NCBI RefSeq assembly: GCF_021922925.1
Contig: NZ_CP040786.1
Location: 372,001 to 436,000 of the forward strand
DNA length: 64,000 nt
Direction of reading: 5' to 3'
DNA from: Clavibacter phaseoli
Lineage (GTDB): Bacteria; Actinomycetota; Actinomycetes; Actinomycetales; Microbacteriaceae
Shown here piece after piece: positions 28,775 through 37,310 of this stretch; within the stretch, counting starts at the first letter, position 1; every line of letters begins with the position of its first letter. Both the position numbers and the translations under genes were made by a program. The notes under the pieces are model-generated. The model did no database searches. It was given only the letters and a program-made list of their open reading frames with translations, and had not been told where the DNA came from.

Positions 28775-30046
28775 TCACCCGGCCGGATCCGCGGCGGCGG
28801 CAGCGTCGTCGTCGACGTCGACGGGGGCGCCGGCCGCGACGGCCGGCAGGTGCGCCCGCAGCGCCGGCGCGAGCGTGCCGCGGTCGACGACGCCCACGCG
28901 ATCCAGCCCCTGCCAGGCCGCGGCCCGCTCGAGCAGCGGCGCGATGCGCTCGGCGACCGTCGCGGGATCGTGCCGACCCTCGATCCACGACGCCTGCACG
29001 CGCAGCACGCCCGCCTGCCGATCGCTCTTGAGGTCGACGCGGGCGACGATCTCGTCGTCCACCAGCACCGGCAGCACGTAGTAGCCGTGCACGCGCTGCG
29101 CCGCCGGCGTGTAGATCTCGATCCGGTAGTGCAGGTCGAAGAGGCGCAGCGCCCGCTCGCGGAACCACACGACGGGGTCGAAGGGGGAGAGCAGGGCCTC
29201 GCCGCGGATCCGTCGGGGCAGCCGCGCGTCCCGGTGCAGCCACACGGGCAGCGGCTTCCCGCGCCCCTCCCAGCCGGGCACGGTGACGGGCAGCACCTCG
29301 CCCGTGTCGGCGAGGTCGCGGAGGGCGCGGTCGGTCGCGGCGCGGGACAGCCGGTGGTAGTCGCCGAGGTCGGCGGCGGTGCCGATGCCGTGCGCGATCG
29401 CGGCGCGGCGCACGAGCTCCCGCACGGCGTCCTCCTCCGGCACCTCGCGGTCGAGGGCGGCGGCCGGCAGCACGTCCTCCGCGAGCCCGTAGACGCGCTC
29501 GAAGCCGCGCCGCCCGGCGCTCGCGATCTCGCCCCACGCGAACATCGCCTCCAGGGCGCGCTTCACGTCCGACCAGCCCCACCACGGTCCCGTGCGGACG
29601 TTCGACTCGTGCTCGATCGCGCTCGCGGGGACCGGTCCCGTGCGGGCGAGCTCGGCCCGCACCTCGGCGATCAGCGGCGCGTGCTCGAGCGCCCAGGAGC
29701 CGGGTCGCGTGCGCCGGGCGCGCTCCGCGGCCATCCGCCAACCGAACAGCGGCAGGTCCTCGACGGGCAGCACGGCGGCCTGGTGCGCCCAGTACTCGGT
29801 GTACGCGCCGCCCCCGCCGAACAGCATCCGGTCGAGCGCCGCGCGGTCGTAGGGCCCGACGCGGGCGAGCACGGGCAGGTGGTGGCTGCGCTCGAAGACG
29901 TTGACGGAGTCGATCTGCAGCAGGCCCAGCCGGCGGATCTCCGCGGCGAGGCGACGGGTGCCCGCGGCACCCGGATGCGGCCGGCCCAGCCCCTGCGCCG
30001 CGAGGGCCACGCGTCGGGCGAGGGCGGGGGAGACGGAGTCGGCCAT
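28775..30046 (-). CDS. YcaQ-like winged-helix DNA glycosylase family protein
   Basis: A 423-residue member of the HTH_42/YcaQ/AlkX family. The N-terminal LLQIDSVNVFERSHHLPV carries the QxD motif that is catalytic in the E. coli crosslink-unhooking glycosylase. The middle has AYTEYWAHQAAVLP, and the C-terminal region LLSPFDPVVWFRERALRLFDLHYRIEIY, HGYYVLPVL and RVDLKSDR is typical. By family knowledge it may remove alkylated or crosslinked purines. A TAGCGT box lies 6 nt before the ATG on the reverse strand (30053-30058), so it is probably leaderless. Confidence 0.88.
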   Translation of the reverse strand: MADSVSPALARRVALAAQGLGRPHPGAAGTRRLAAEIRRLGLLQIDSVNVFERSHHLPVLARVGPYDRAALDRMLFGGGGAYTEYWAHQAAVLPVEDLPLFGWRMAAERARRTRPGSWALEHAPLIAEVRAELARTGPVPASAIEHESNVRTGPWWGWSDVKRALEAMFAWGEIASAGRRGFERVYGLAEDVLPAAALDREVPEEDAVRELVRRAAIAHGIGTAADLGDYHRLSRAATDRALRDLADTGEVLPVTVPGWEGRGKPLPVWLHRDARLPRRIRGEALLSPFDPVVWFRERALRLFDLHYRIEIYTPAAQRVHGYYVLPVLVDDEIVARVDLKSDRQAGVLRVQASWIEGRHDPATVAERIAPLLERAAAWQGLDRVGVVDRGTLAPALRAHLPAVAAGAPVDVDDDAAAAADPAG

Positions 30047-30052
30047 GCTGCG

Positions 30053-30058
30053 ACGCTA
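30053..30058 (-). promoter_or_regulatory. -10 element for leaderless YcaQ-like gene
   Basis: On the reverse strand TAGCGT is followed by 6 nt and the ATG at 30046. Confidence 0.45.
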
Positions 30059-30120
30059 GCGGCGACCCCCGACCGGGCGGCACCGGCCCGGCGGGGAGCG
30101 GCCGCACGGGAGCCCCGTCC

Positions 30121-30126
30121 TAGACT
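30121..30126 (+). promoter_or_regulatory. -10 element for leaderless AI-2E gene
   Basis: TAGACT is followed by 6 nt and the ATG at 30133. Confidence 0.5.
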
Positions 30127-30132
30127 CCCAGC

Positions 30133-31368
30133 ATGATCTTCGGCCAGCGATCCCGTGCGCGCGCCGCGGCGGCCGCCCGCGCGGCCGAGCGGCCCGCGGA
30201 GCCCGACGTCGACTCCGCCCCGCCCGTCGCGCGCACCGTCGCCGAGACCGTGCCGCCCGGCATGGTCATCGCGGGCGCGTGGGCCTGGCGGCTGCTCCTC
30301 ATCCTCGGCGTGCTCGGGGTCGTCGCGTGGCTGGTGATCCAGCTGGAGTACGTGGTCATCCCGCTCTTCCTGGCCATCGTGCTCGCGGCCCTGCTCGTCC
30401 CGATCTCGAACTGGATGCAGCGCCACCACGTGCCCAAGTGGCTCGCCGTCGCGATCTCCGAGATCGGCGTGATCGTCGCGGTCGCCGCCCTCGTCTACCT
30501 CGTGACGACGCAGATCATCGGGCAGTACGACTCCCTCCGCGCGCAGACGCTCACGCGCTACGCCGACCTCCGCGGCTTCCTCACCGACGGGCCGCTCCAG
30601 CTGTCCGAGCAGCAGCTCAACGACGCGTACTCCCAGGCGGTCGACGCCGTGCAGCGCGACGCGGGCGCGCTCCTCAGCGGCGCCCTCTCCGTCACGTCGT
30701 CGCTCGGCCACGTGCTCACGGGCGTGCTGCTCGTGCTGTTCTCGACCCTCTTCATCCTCATCGACGGCGCGGGCATGTGGCGCTGGGTCGTGCGGCTCTT
30801 CCCGCGGCTCGCGCGTCCCGCGGTCGACGGCGCGGGCCGGGCCGGATGGAGCACGCTCCAGAACTTCGTGAAGGTGCAGGTGCTCGTCGCACTCATCGAC
30901 GCGGTCGGCATCGCCGGGGGCGCCGCGATCATCGGGGTGCCGCTCGCGATCCCCATCGGCGTGCTGGTGTTCCTCGGCTCGTTCATCCCGATCGTCGGCG
31001 CGGTCGTCACGGGAACGCTCGCCGTCTTCGTCGCCCTCGTCTACAACGGGCTGACGCAGGCGCTGATCATGATCGCCATCGTCCTCATCGTGCAGCAGGT
31101 GGAGGGCCACGTCCTCCAGCCGCTGATCATGGGCTCGGTCGTCAAGGTGCACCCGCTCGCGGTCGTCCTCTCGGTCGCGGCCGGCGGCATGGTCGGCGGC
31201 ATCGCAGGGACGTTCTTCGCCGTGCCGCTCGTCGCCACCCTCAACTCCATGGTCAAGCACGTCGCCAGCGGTGCGTGGCGGGGGCAGCCCGAGCCGCCGC
31301 CGCCCGCGGTCCCCGCCGACGCCGCGCACGCCACCCGCCGCCCGAACCCGAGGAAGCCCACCCGATGA
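30133..31368 (+). CDS. AI-2E family transporter
   Basis: A 411-residue integral membrane protein of the AI-2E/PerM family of putative exporters. Hydrophobic helices begin near residue 50 (WRLLLILGVLGVVAWLVIQ). The family core GVPLAIPIGVLVFLGSFIPIVGAVVTG and QQVEGHVLQPLIMGSVVKVHPLAVVLSVAAGG is conserved. Members have been linked to autoinducer-2 or Na+/H+ exchange, so the substrate is not settled. Both termini are hydrophilic. Its stop overlaps the ilvA start by 4 nt (ATGA), so the two are co-transcribed. Confidence 0.9.
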   Translation: MIFGQRSRARAAAAARAAERPAEPDVDSAPPVARTVAETVPPGMVIAGAWAWRLLLILGVLGVVAWLVIQLEYVVIPLFLAIVLAALLVPISNWMQRHHVPKWLAVAISEIGVIVAVAALVYLVTTQIIGQYDSLRAQTLTRYADLRGFLTDGPLQLSEQQLNDAYSQAVDAVQRDAGALLSGALSVTSSLGHVLTGVLLVLFSTLFILIDGAGMWRWVVRLFPRLARPAVDGAGRAGWSTLQNFVKVQVLVALIDAVGIAGGAAIIGVPLAIPIGVLVFLGSFIPIVGAVVTGTLAVFVALVYNGLTQALIMIAIVLIVQQVEGHVLQPLIMGSVVKVHPLAVVLSVAAGGMVGGIAGTFFAVPLVATLNSMVKHVASGAWRGQPEPPPPAVPADAAHATRRPNPRKPTR

Positions 31369-32741
31369 CCGACGCCGCCCCCGCCCGGACCCCCGCCGAA
31401 GAGGCCGCCGCCGCGCCGCACGCCGAACTGCCGCACCTGCGCGCCGTCGGCGACGAGCTCGATCCGTCGCAGCTGGGGGAGGACGCCGCGGCGCTCGCCG
31501 GGGAGCTGCCCCGCGGATCCGCTCCCACGCTCGCGCGCATCGAGGCGGCCCGCGCGGTGGTCAGCCGCGTCGCCGAGGTCACGCCCATGGAGTCGTCGCG
31601 GTTCCTCGCGGAGATCCTCGGCAGCCCCGTGCACCTCAAGTGCGAGAACCTGCAGCGCACCGGCTCGTACAAGATCCGCGGCGCCTACAACCGGATCTCG
31701 CGCCTCACCGACGAGGAGAAGGCGCGCGGCGTCGTCGCGGCGTCGGCCGGCAACCACGCGCAGGGCGTCGCGTTCGCGGCGCGCGAGCTGGGGATCCGGG
31801 CCACGATCTTCATGCCCGTCGGCGTCGCGCTCCCGAAGCTGCAGGCCACGCGCCAGTACGGCGCCGAGGTCATCCTGCGCGGGCACACGGTCGCCGAACC
31901 GCTGCTGGCCGCCGCCGAGTTCGCCGCGCAGACCGGCGCCGTGCTCATCCCGCCGTTCGACCACGAGGACGTCATCACGGGCCAGGCCACGCTCGGCCTC
32001 GAGATCCTCGACCAGACGCCCGACGTCGAGACGGTCGTCGTGCCGATCGGCGGCGGAGGGCTCATCTCCGGCGTCGCGACCGCGCTCAAGCTGCGCGCCG
32101 CCGAGGAGGGCCGCACGATCCGCGTCATCGGCGTGCAGGCGCGCAACGCCGCCGCCTACCCGCCGTCCCTGGCCGCGGGTCGCGCGACCGAGATCGAGAT
32201 CACGCCGACGATCGCCGACGGCATCGCGGTGGCGAAGCCGGGCCTGCTCAACTTCGACATCATCCGGGACAGCGTCGACGAGATCGTCACGGTCGAGGAC
32301 GACGACACCGCGCGCGCCCTGCTGCTCCTGCTCGAGCGCGCGAAGCTCGTGGTCGAGCCCGCGGGCGCCGTGGGCGTCGCGGCGATCCTCGCGGGGCTCG
32401 TGGAGGACGCCGGCCGCACGGTCGTGATCCTCTCGGGCGGCAACATCGACCCGCTCATGATGGAGCGCGTCATCAGCCGCGGCCTCGCCGCGAGCGACCG
32501 CTACGTGAAGCTGCGGATCATGCTGCCCGACCGCCCGGGCCAGCTCGCGCGCACGTCGCAGATCATCTCCGAGGCGAACGCGAACGTCGTCGAGGTGCTG
32601 CACACGCGCCACGGTCGCGGGCTGCAGATCAGCGAGGTCGAGCTCGAGGTGAGCGTGGAGACGCGCGGACCCGAGCACACCGGCGAGGTCGTGCAGCGGC
32701 TCCGCGACGCCGGGTACGACCCGCGCCTCCAGCGCGACTGA
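31365..32741 (+). CDS. ilvA: Threonine ammonia-lyase
   Basis: A 458-residue PLP enzyme that deaminates threonine to 2-oxobutyrate for isoleucine synthesis or catabolism. After an Ala/Glu-rich extension of about 50 residues comes the catalytic domain with Lys103 in TGSYKIRGAYNR, SAGNHAQGVA, the phosphate-binding PIGGGGLISG, and VEPAGAVGVAAIL. A single ACT-like domain begins near residue 375 (RIMLPDRPGQLA). One short regulatory domain fits the shorter actinobacterial/TdcB-like forms rather than E. coli IlvA with its double domain. ATG 31365 lies in the ATGA overlap. A perfect terminator follows. Confidence 0.93.
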   Translation: MTDAAPARTPAEEAAAAPHAELPHLRAVGDELDPSQLGEDAAALAGELPRGSAPTLARIEAARAVVSRVAEVTPMESSRFLAEILGSPVHLKCENLQRTGSYKIRGAYNRISRLTDEEKARGVVAASAGNHAQGVAFAARELGIRATIFMPVGVALPKLQATRQYGAEVILRGHTVAEPLLAAAEFAAQTGAVLIPPFDHEDVITGQATLGLEILDQTPDVETVVVPIGGGGLISGVATALKLRAAEEGRTIRVIGVQARNAAAYPPSLAAGRATEIEITPTIADGIAVAKPGLLNFDIIRDSVDEIVTVEDDDTARALLLLLERAKLVVEPAGAVGVAAILAGLVEDAGRTVVILSGGNIDPLMMERVISRGLAASDRYVKLRIMLPDRPGQLARTSQIISEANANVVEVLHTRHGRGLQISEVELEVSVETRGPEHTGEVVQRLRDAGYDPRLQRD

Positions 32742-32779
32742 CGGCCGGCGCCCCGCGGCGCGGCGCGGCGCGCTCACGA

Positions 32780-32817
32780 GAGAGGGGACGCGGACCATGC
32801 GGTCCGCGTCCCCTCTC
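32780..32817 (+). terminator. Bidirectional ilvA/greA terminator
   Basis: A perfect 17-bp stem with a 4-nt ATGC loop lies between the converging ilvA and greA genes. Confidence 0.75.
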
Positions 32818-32838
32818 CCGTCGTGATGACGTCGCGCG

Positions 32839-33327
32839 CTACGGCGTGTAGTTCTCCACGGCCTGGATCTCGACGGGGATCTCGCGGCCGTTGGGCGCGG
32901 TGTACGCGCCCTTCTGCCCGACCTCCCAGCCGATGATGGCGGCGCCGAGCGGCGACTGCTCGCTGTAGACGTCGAGGTCGCTGTCGCCCGCGATCTCGCG
33001 GTTGCCGAGCAGGAACTTCGTCTCGTCGCCGGCGATGAGCGCGGTGACGACCGTGCCGGGCTCCACGACGCCGTGGCTCTCGGGGGCGTCGCCGACCTCG
33101 GCCGTCCGCAGCAGCTGCGTGAGCTGGCGGATGCGCGCCTCGATCTTGCCCTGCTCCTCCTTGGCGGCGTGGTAGCCGCCGTTCTCCTTGAGGTCGCCCT
33201 CCTCGCGGGCGATCTCGATCTTCTTCGCGATCTCCTCGCGGCCCTGCACGCTGAGGGTGTCGAGCTCCCTGCTGAGGCGGTCGAACGCCTCCTGGGTCAG
33301 CCAGGTGACTGCCTGCTCCTGCGCCAC
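32839..33327 (-). CDS. greA: Transcription elongation factor GreA
   Basis: A 162-residue protein with the GreA architecture. An N-terminal coiled coil (about 12-76) contains the tip acidic motif EEGDLKENGGYHAAKEEQ that stimulates RNA cleavage by backtracked polymerase. The C-terminal FKBP-like domain ends with SPLGAAIIGWEVGQKGAY. The reverse-strand GTG start is preceded by AAGGAG. DUF4307 lies upstream on the same strand with 60 nt between. Confidence 0.96.
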   Translation of the reverse strand: MAQEQAVTWLTQEAFDRLSRELDTLSVQGREEIAKKIEIAREEGDLKENGGYHAAKEEQGKIEARIRQLTQLLRTAEVGDAPESHGVVEPGTVVTALIAGDETKFLLGNREIAGDSDLDVYSEQSPLGAAIIGWEVGQKGAYTAPNGREIPVEIQAVENYTP

Positions 33328-33387
33328 GATGGACTCCTTGCACTCGCACGGACGCCCCGACGGAACCGTCGAGGCGAATCCCCCACT

Positions 33388-33870
33388 CTAGGCGGGCCAG
33401 CAGCTGTGGATCAAGCCGGTCACCGCGGGACCGGTCGTGCGGAGGCGCACCGTCTCCATCCGCTCGAAGCCGTCCTGGGCGGGCAGCTCGACGACCTTCC
33501 AGCCGACGATCGACCGCTGCTCGTCCTGCGCCTGCACCGCGCAGAAGGCCTCCGTGCCGGCGGGCATGACGACGGAGAAGGTGACGTCGATGGTGCGGTC
33601 GTCGACGATGTCGAAGGCGCGGTCGGTGGCGTCGATGGATCCCGACGCCTGGTCGAGCCCGGCCCACAGCACCCACGCGCCGAACACCAGCGCGACGAGG
33701 CCGCCGGCCGTGCCGTAGAGCCAGCGCTGTCGGATGCGCGCGGGTCGCGTGCGGCCGTACCGCTCGTCGAGCGCGGGCGTCGAACGGGGCGCGGCGACGC
33801 GGTGCTCGACGGTCTCGTCGTCGTCCGCGTGCGGCCCGGCGGGGGCGGGGGAGCGGGACTCGGTCGTCAC
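33388..33870 (-). CDS. DUF4307 membrane protein
   Basis: A 160-residue protein with one membrane helix (about 52-72, GTAGGLVALVFGAWVLWAGL), a hydrophilic cytoplasmic N-terminus with the RYGR motif, and an extracytoplasmic beta-rich domain containing two cysteines (EAFCAVQAQ and HSCWPA). It matches DUF4307, a family of unknown function that lies between greA and mca in many actinobacteria. The GTG start at 33870 is preferred because it follows an AGGAGAT-like site. It is divergent from mca. Confidence 0.88.
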   Translation of the reverse strand: MTTESRSPAPAGPHADDDETVEHRVAAPRSTPALDERYGRTRPARIRQRWLYGTAGGLVALVFGAWVLWAGLDQASGSIDATDRAFDIVDDRTIDVTFSVVMPAGTEAFCAVQAQDEQRSIVGWKVVELPAQDGFERMETVRLRTTGPAVTGLIHSCWPA

Positions 33871-33936
33871 GGCGATCTCCTCACACGCACCTTGTACTCT
33901 GGGGATCCAGACTACCTTCCCCACCCTTGGAGCCCC

Positions 33937-34818
33937 GTGACCCTGCGCCTCATGGCCGTGCACGCCCACCCCGACGACGAGTCCAGCAAGGGCGCGGCGA
34001 CGTACACCCACTACACGCACCAGGGCGCCGAGATCATGGTCGTCAGCTGCACCGGCGGCGAGGCGGGCGACATCCTCAACGAGGGCCTCGCCGAGCGCGC
34101 GATGGCCGAGCGCGACCTGCCGGGGCTCCGCCGCATCGAGATGGCGCGCGCGCAGGCCGTCATGGGCGTGCAGCACCGCTGGCTCGGCTACGTCGACTCG
34201 GGCATGGCGCGCGAGGACGGCTCCCTGCCGCCCGCGTCGTTCGCGAGCATCCCGGTGGAGGTGTCGGCCGAGCCGCTCATCCGCCTGGTGCGCCGGTTCC
34301 GCCCGCACGTGCTCGTGGCGTACGACGAGAACGGCGGCTACCCGCACCCCGACCACATCCAGGCGCACGTGATCGCGATGGAGGCGTGGCGCGAGTCCGG
34401 CGTCGTGGGCTCGTACCCCGACGCGGGCGAGCCGTGGGAGATCTCCAAGCTCTACTTCGACCGGATCTTCAACGGCGCCAAGATCCGCGCCGTGCGCGAG
34501 CACCTGGTCGCCTCCGACGCCGCCCCGGAGATGCTCGCGGCCGTCGACGAGATGCTCGGCTGGATGGGCGACCGCCCCGACCTCGCCACCACGCACGTGC
34601 ACGTCGCCGACCACTTCGAGGCCCGCGACCGCGCGCTCCTCTCCCACGCGAGCCAGGTGGCGCCCGACAGCACCTTCTTCCGCTGGCCGCGCGACCTGCA
34701 GCAGCGGGCGTGGCCGTTCGAGGACTTCCAGCTCGTGGAGTCGCGCGTCGACGCCCCGGACGAGGAGCACGACCTCTTCGCCGGGATCGTCGACGAGGAG
34801 CAGGCGGCCCGCGCGTGA
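33937..34818 (+). CDS. mca: Mycothiol S-conjugate amidase
   Basis: A 293-residue zinc amidase of the GlcNAc-PI deacetylase family, which cleaves mycothiol S-conjugates to a mercapturic acid and GlcN-Ins in detoxification. The zinc site is visible as HAHPDDE (9-15) and HPDHI (near 145). CTGGEAGD, LGYVDSGM and the ending typical of Mca (SHASQVAPDSTFFRWP) separate it from MshB. GTG 33937 follows TTGGAG at 33928-33933. The next gene begins in a GTGA overlap. Its presence places the organism among mycothiol-using actinobacteria. Confidence 0.93.
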   Translation: MTLRLMAVHAHPDDESSKGAATYTHYTHQGAEIMVVSCTGGEAGDILNEGLAERAMAERDLPGLRRIEMARAQAVMGVQHRWLGYVDSGMAREDGSLPPASFASIPVEVSAEPLIRLVRRFRPHVLVAYDENGGYPHPDHIQAHVIAMEAWRESGVVGSYPDAGEPWEISKLYFDRIFNGAKIRAVREHLVASDAAPEMLAAVDEMLGWMGDRPDLATTHVHVADHFEARDRALLSHASQVAPDSTFFRWPRDLQQRAWPFEDFQLVESRVDAPDEEHDLFAGIVDEEQAARA

Positions 34819-35165
34819 GCGGCGCCGACCTCGTCCTCCGTCTCGCGACCGCCGTCACCACGACGCCGAGCCCCACGCCCACCGCGGAGTTCGACCCGGA
34901 CACCGTCTCGCCCGGCCCCGTCGGCTTCATCGCGATCTTCTTCGTGGCCATCGCGGTGCTGCTGCTCATGGTCGACATGACCCGCCGGATCCGCCGCACG
35001 CGCTACCGCGAGGAGATCCGGGGCCGGCTGGAGGCGGAGAAGCTCGAGGCCGACCTCGCGCGAGGGACGGCGCCCGAGCGCGGTGCGCGCACGTCGCCGC
35101 CCGCGGATCCGGACGCCGACGACCCGGCGACGCCCGACGGCCAGGCAGGTCCTCCCCGCACCTGA
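34815..35165 (+). CDS. Small single-span membrane protein following mca
   Basis: A 116-residue protein whose stop precedes a hairpin terminator. Residues 1-30 are Thr/Pro-rich, then one membrane helix (about 36-56, VGFIAIFFVAIAVLLLMVDM), a basic RRIRRTRYR stretch and a charged C-terminus. It is translationally coupled to mca, and similar small proteins often follow mca in actinobacteria. I cannot assign a function. Confidence 0.8.
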   Translation: MSGADLVLRLATAVTTTPSPTPTAEFDPDTVSPGPVGFIAIFFVAIAVLLLMVDMTRRIRRTRYREEIRGRLEAEKLEADLARGTAPERGARTSPPADPDADDPATPDGQAGPPRT

Positions 35166-35191
35166 TCCGCGGCGCCTCCGCGCGCGCCACC

Positions 35192-35231
35192 CGACGGCCG
35201 ACGTCCCCCGTACAGGGGGCGTTGGCCGTCG
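35192..35231 (+). terminator. Terminator after mca operon
   Basis: An 18-bp stem with two wobble pairs and one mismatch next to a GTAC loop lies 26 nt after the stop. Confidence 0.6.
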
Positions 35232-35300
35232 CTCGTCCACCCTCGCGCCACGCGATGGAAGCGGTCCGTTCACCCTCGCTCGCGAAGCTCGCCGGGCATC

Positions 35301-35314
35301 CGGGAACGTTCCCG
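35301..35314. promoter_or_regulatory. LacI-family-like operator for sugar ABC genes
   Basis: CGGGAACGTTCCCG is a perfect 14-bp palindrome with a central CG, the form seen in operators of LacI-type sugar regulators. It lies 27 nt before the first permease start, where it could block transcription. No LacI gene is in the window. Confidence 0.6.
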
Positions 35315-35340
35315 ATCCGGGTGCGAGGAGGACCACCGAC

Positions 35341-36324
35341 GTGACGCACACCACCGCGCCCGCCCGGGCGGCCGCGCCGCCCCCGACCGGCGCGCCCCGC
35401 CCGACCGATGCCGCGCGCCCCGCCGCCCCGCGACCTCGCCGCCGCCGCGGCCCGCGCGTGCGCGACGGCCTGCTGTTCCTCGCCTTCGTCGGCCCGAACG
35501 TGCTGCTGCTCGCGGTCTTCACGTACAAGCCGCTCCTCGAGTCCTTCTACTACTCGACGCTGCAGTGGAACATCGGCTCCTCGGTGGCCCGCGAGGTCGG
35601 CCTCGCCAACTACGTCGCGTGGTTCCAGGATCCGCAGACCCCCACCGTCGTCTCGGTCACGGTGATCTTCACCGGCGTCACGGTGGTGGGCTCGATGGCG
35701 CTGGGGCTCGGCGTGGCCGTGCTGCTCAACCGCCGGATCCGGCTGCGCGGTCCGGTCCGCACCATCATCGTCGCGCCGTACGTGCTCTCCGGCGTCGCCG
35801 TCGGCTTCCTCTGGCTCTACGTCTTCGACCCGAACTTCGGCCTGATCTCCGCGGGCCTCCAGCTCGTCGGGCTCCCGTCGCCCGACTGGTACAGCGACCC
35901 GGGCGCCGCCCTGGCGATGGTCACCACCGTGCAGGTGTGGCGTGACCTCGGCTACTGCGCCCTCATCTACCTCGCGGGCCTCCAGGCCGTGCCGAAGGAC
36001 CTGCTCGACGCGGCGGCCCTCGACGGCGCCGGCCGCATCCGCACGTTCCTCCGCGTGGTGCTGCCGCTGCTCAGCCCGACCACGTTCTTCCTCAGCGTGA
36101 CCACGCTGCTCAGCTCGCTGCAGACCTTCGACCTCATCAGCGCCATGACCAAGGGCGGGCCGCTGCAGGGGACCACCACGATGATGTACCAGATCTACCA
36201 CGAGGGCTTCGTGGCCGGCCGGGCCGGCTACTCGTCCGCCGTCGCCACGATCCTGTTCCTCGTCCTGCTCGTCGTCACGCTCGTCCAGCTCGTCGTCGTC
36301 CAGCGGAAGGTGCACTACTCGTGA
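35341..36324 (+). CDS. Sugar ABC transporter permease (UgpA/MalF-like)
   Basis: A 327-residue inner-membrane permease. A Pro/Ala/Arg-rich N-terminus of about 40 residues precedes six helices. The EAA loop is at DAAALDGAGRIRTFLRVVLP, which contacts the ATPase. The family motif FVGPNVLLLAVFTYKPLLESFYYS marks the first helix. GTG 35341 follows AGGAGGA. It overlaps the second permease by 4 nt (GTGA). No ATPase gene is present, so a shared MsiK-like ATPase encoded elsewhere is likely. Confidence 0.93.
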   Translation: MTHTTAPARAAAPPPTGAPRPTDAARPAAPRPRRRRGPRVRDGLLFLAFVGPNVLLLAVFTYKPLLESFYYSTLQWNIGSSVAREVGLANYVAWFQDPQTPTVVSVTVIFTGVTVVGSMALGLGVAVLLNRRIRLRGPVRTIIVAPYVLSGVAVGFLWLYVFDPNFGLISAGLQLVGLPSPDWYSDPGAALAMVTTVQVWRDLGYCALIYLAGLQAVPKDLLDAAALDGAGRIRTFLRVVLPLLSPTTFFLSVTTLLSSLQTFDLISAMTKGGPLQGTTTMMYQIYHEGFVAGRAGYSSAVATILFLVLLVVTLVQLVVVQRKVHYS

Positions 36325-37232
36325 CCACGACCCTCGCCCGCCCGGAGCCCGCGGCCGTCCCCGCGGGATCGCGCCGCCCGCGCCGCGGCCTCCGCCCGTC
36401 CGCGTCGGGATCCGGGCGCCCGTCGCTCGCCGGCACGTACCTCGCGCTCGCCCTCGCCGTGCTCGTCATGCTCCTGCCGCTCGTCTGGATGGTGCTCACG
36501 AGCTTCAAGGACTTCGGCGAGATCTACTCGCTGCCGCTCCAGCTCCTGCCGTCGTCCTTCGCGCCGACGAACTACGCGACCGCGTCCGACACGGTCTCGT
36601 TCTCCACGCTCGCGACCAACAGCCTCATCAAGACGATCGCGGGCTCGGGCCTCAAGGTGCTGCTCGGCCTGATGACCGCGTACGCGCTCGTCTTCATCCG
36701 CGTGCCGTTCAAGAACGTCTGGTTCGGCGTCGTGATCCTCGCGCTCCTCGTGCCGCAGCAGATCGTGATGATCCCGAACTACCAGGTCATCGCGGGCCTC
36801 GGCTGGATCAACACCTACCCGGGCCTCATCCTCCCCGGCGTCGCGAGCGCGTACGGCACGTTCCTCTTCCGCCAGCACTTCCTCACGCTGCCGGGCTCCG
36901 TGCTCGAGGCCGCGGCCATGGACGGCGCCGGGCACCTCCGTCGCCTGTGGTCGTTCGTGATCCCCATGTCGGGCCCCACGATCGCCGCGGTCGCCCTGGT
37001 CTCCATCGTCGGCGAGTGGAACGACTACCTCTGGCCGCTCCTCGTCACCACCGACCCGCGCATGATGACGCTGCCCGTCGGGCTCACCCTGCTCCAGGAC
37101 ACCACGGGCATCACCAACTGGGGCGTGCTCATGGCCGGCACCGTCATCGTCACGATCCCGGTGCTCGCGATCTTCCTCGTCTTCCAGCGGCGCATCGTCG
37201 GCGGCCTCACCGCCGGCGCCGTGACCGGCTGA
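36321..37232 (+). CDS. Sugar ABC transporter permease (UgpE/MalG-like)
   Basis: A 303-residue second permease of the importer. Residues 1-35 are polar and basic, followed by six helices. The EAA loop is EAAAMDGAGHLRRLWSFVIPMSGP. PLVWMVLTSFKDFGEIY near the N-terminus is typical of MalG-type subunits. The GTG start lies in the GTGA overlap. The binding protein gene follows 78 nt downstream. Confidence 0.93.
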   Translation: MTTTLARPEPAAVPAGSRRPRRGLRPSASGSGRPSLAGTYLALALAVLVMLLPLVWMVLTSFKDFGEIYSLPLQLLPSSFAPTNYATASDTVSFSTLATNSLIKTIAGSGLKVLLGLMTAYALVFIRVPFKNVWFGVVILALLVPQQIVMIPNYQVIAGLGWINTYPGLILPGVASAYGTFLFRQHFLTLPGSVLEAAAMDGAGHLRRLWSFVIPMSGPTIAAVALVSIVGEWNDYLWPLLVTTDPRMMTLPVGLTLLQDTTGITNWGVLMAGTVIVTIPVLAIFLVFQRRIVGGLTAGAVTG

Positions 37233-37310
37233 CGCACGTCCCCTCCCCGCACACCCCCTCCCGCCTCACCCCCTCCCCGCTCGACCCGCATCCCGAACCC
37301 CAGGAGAACC

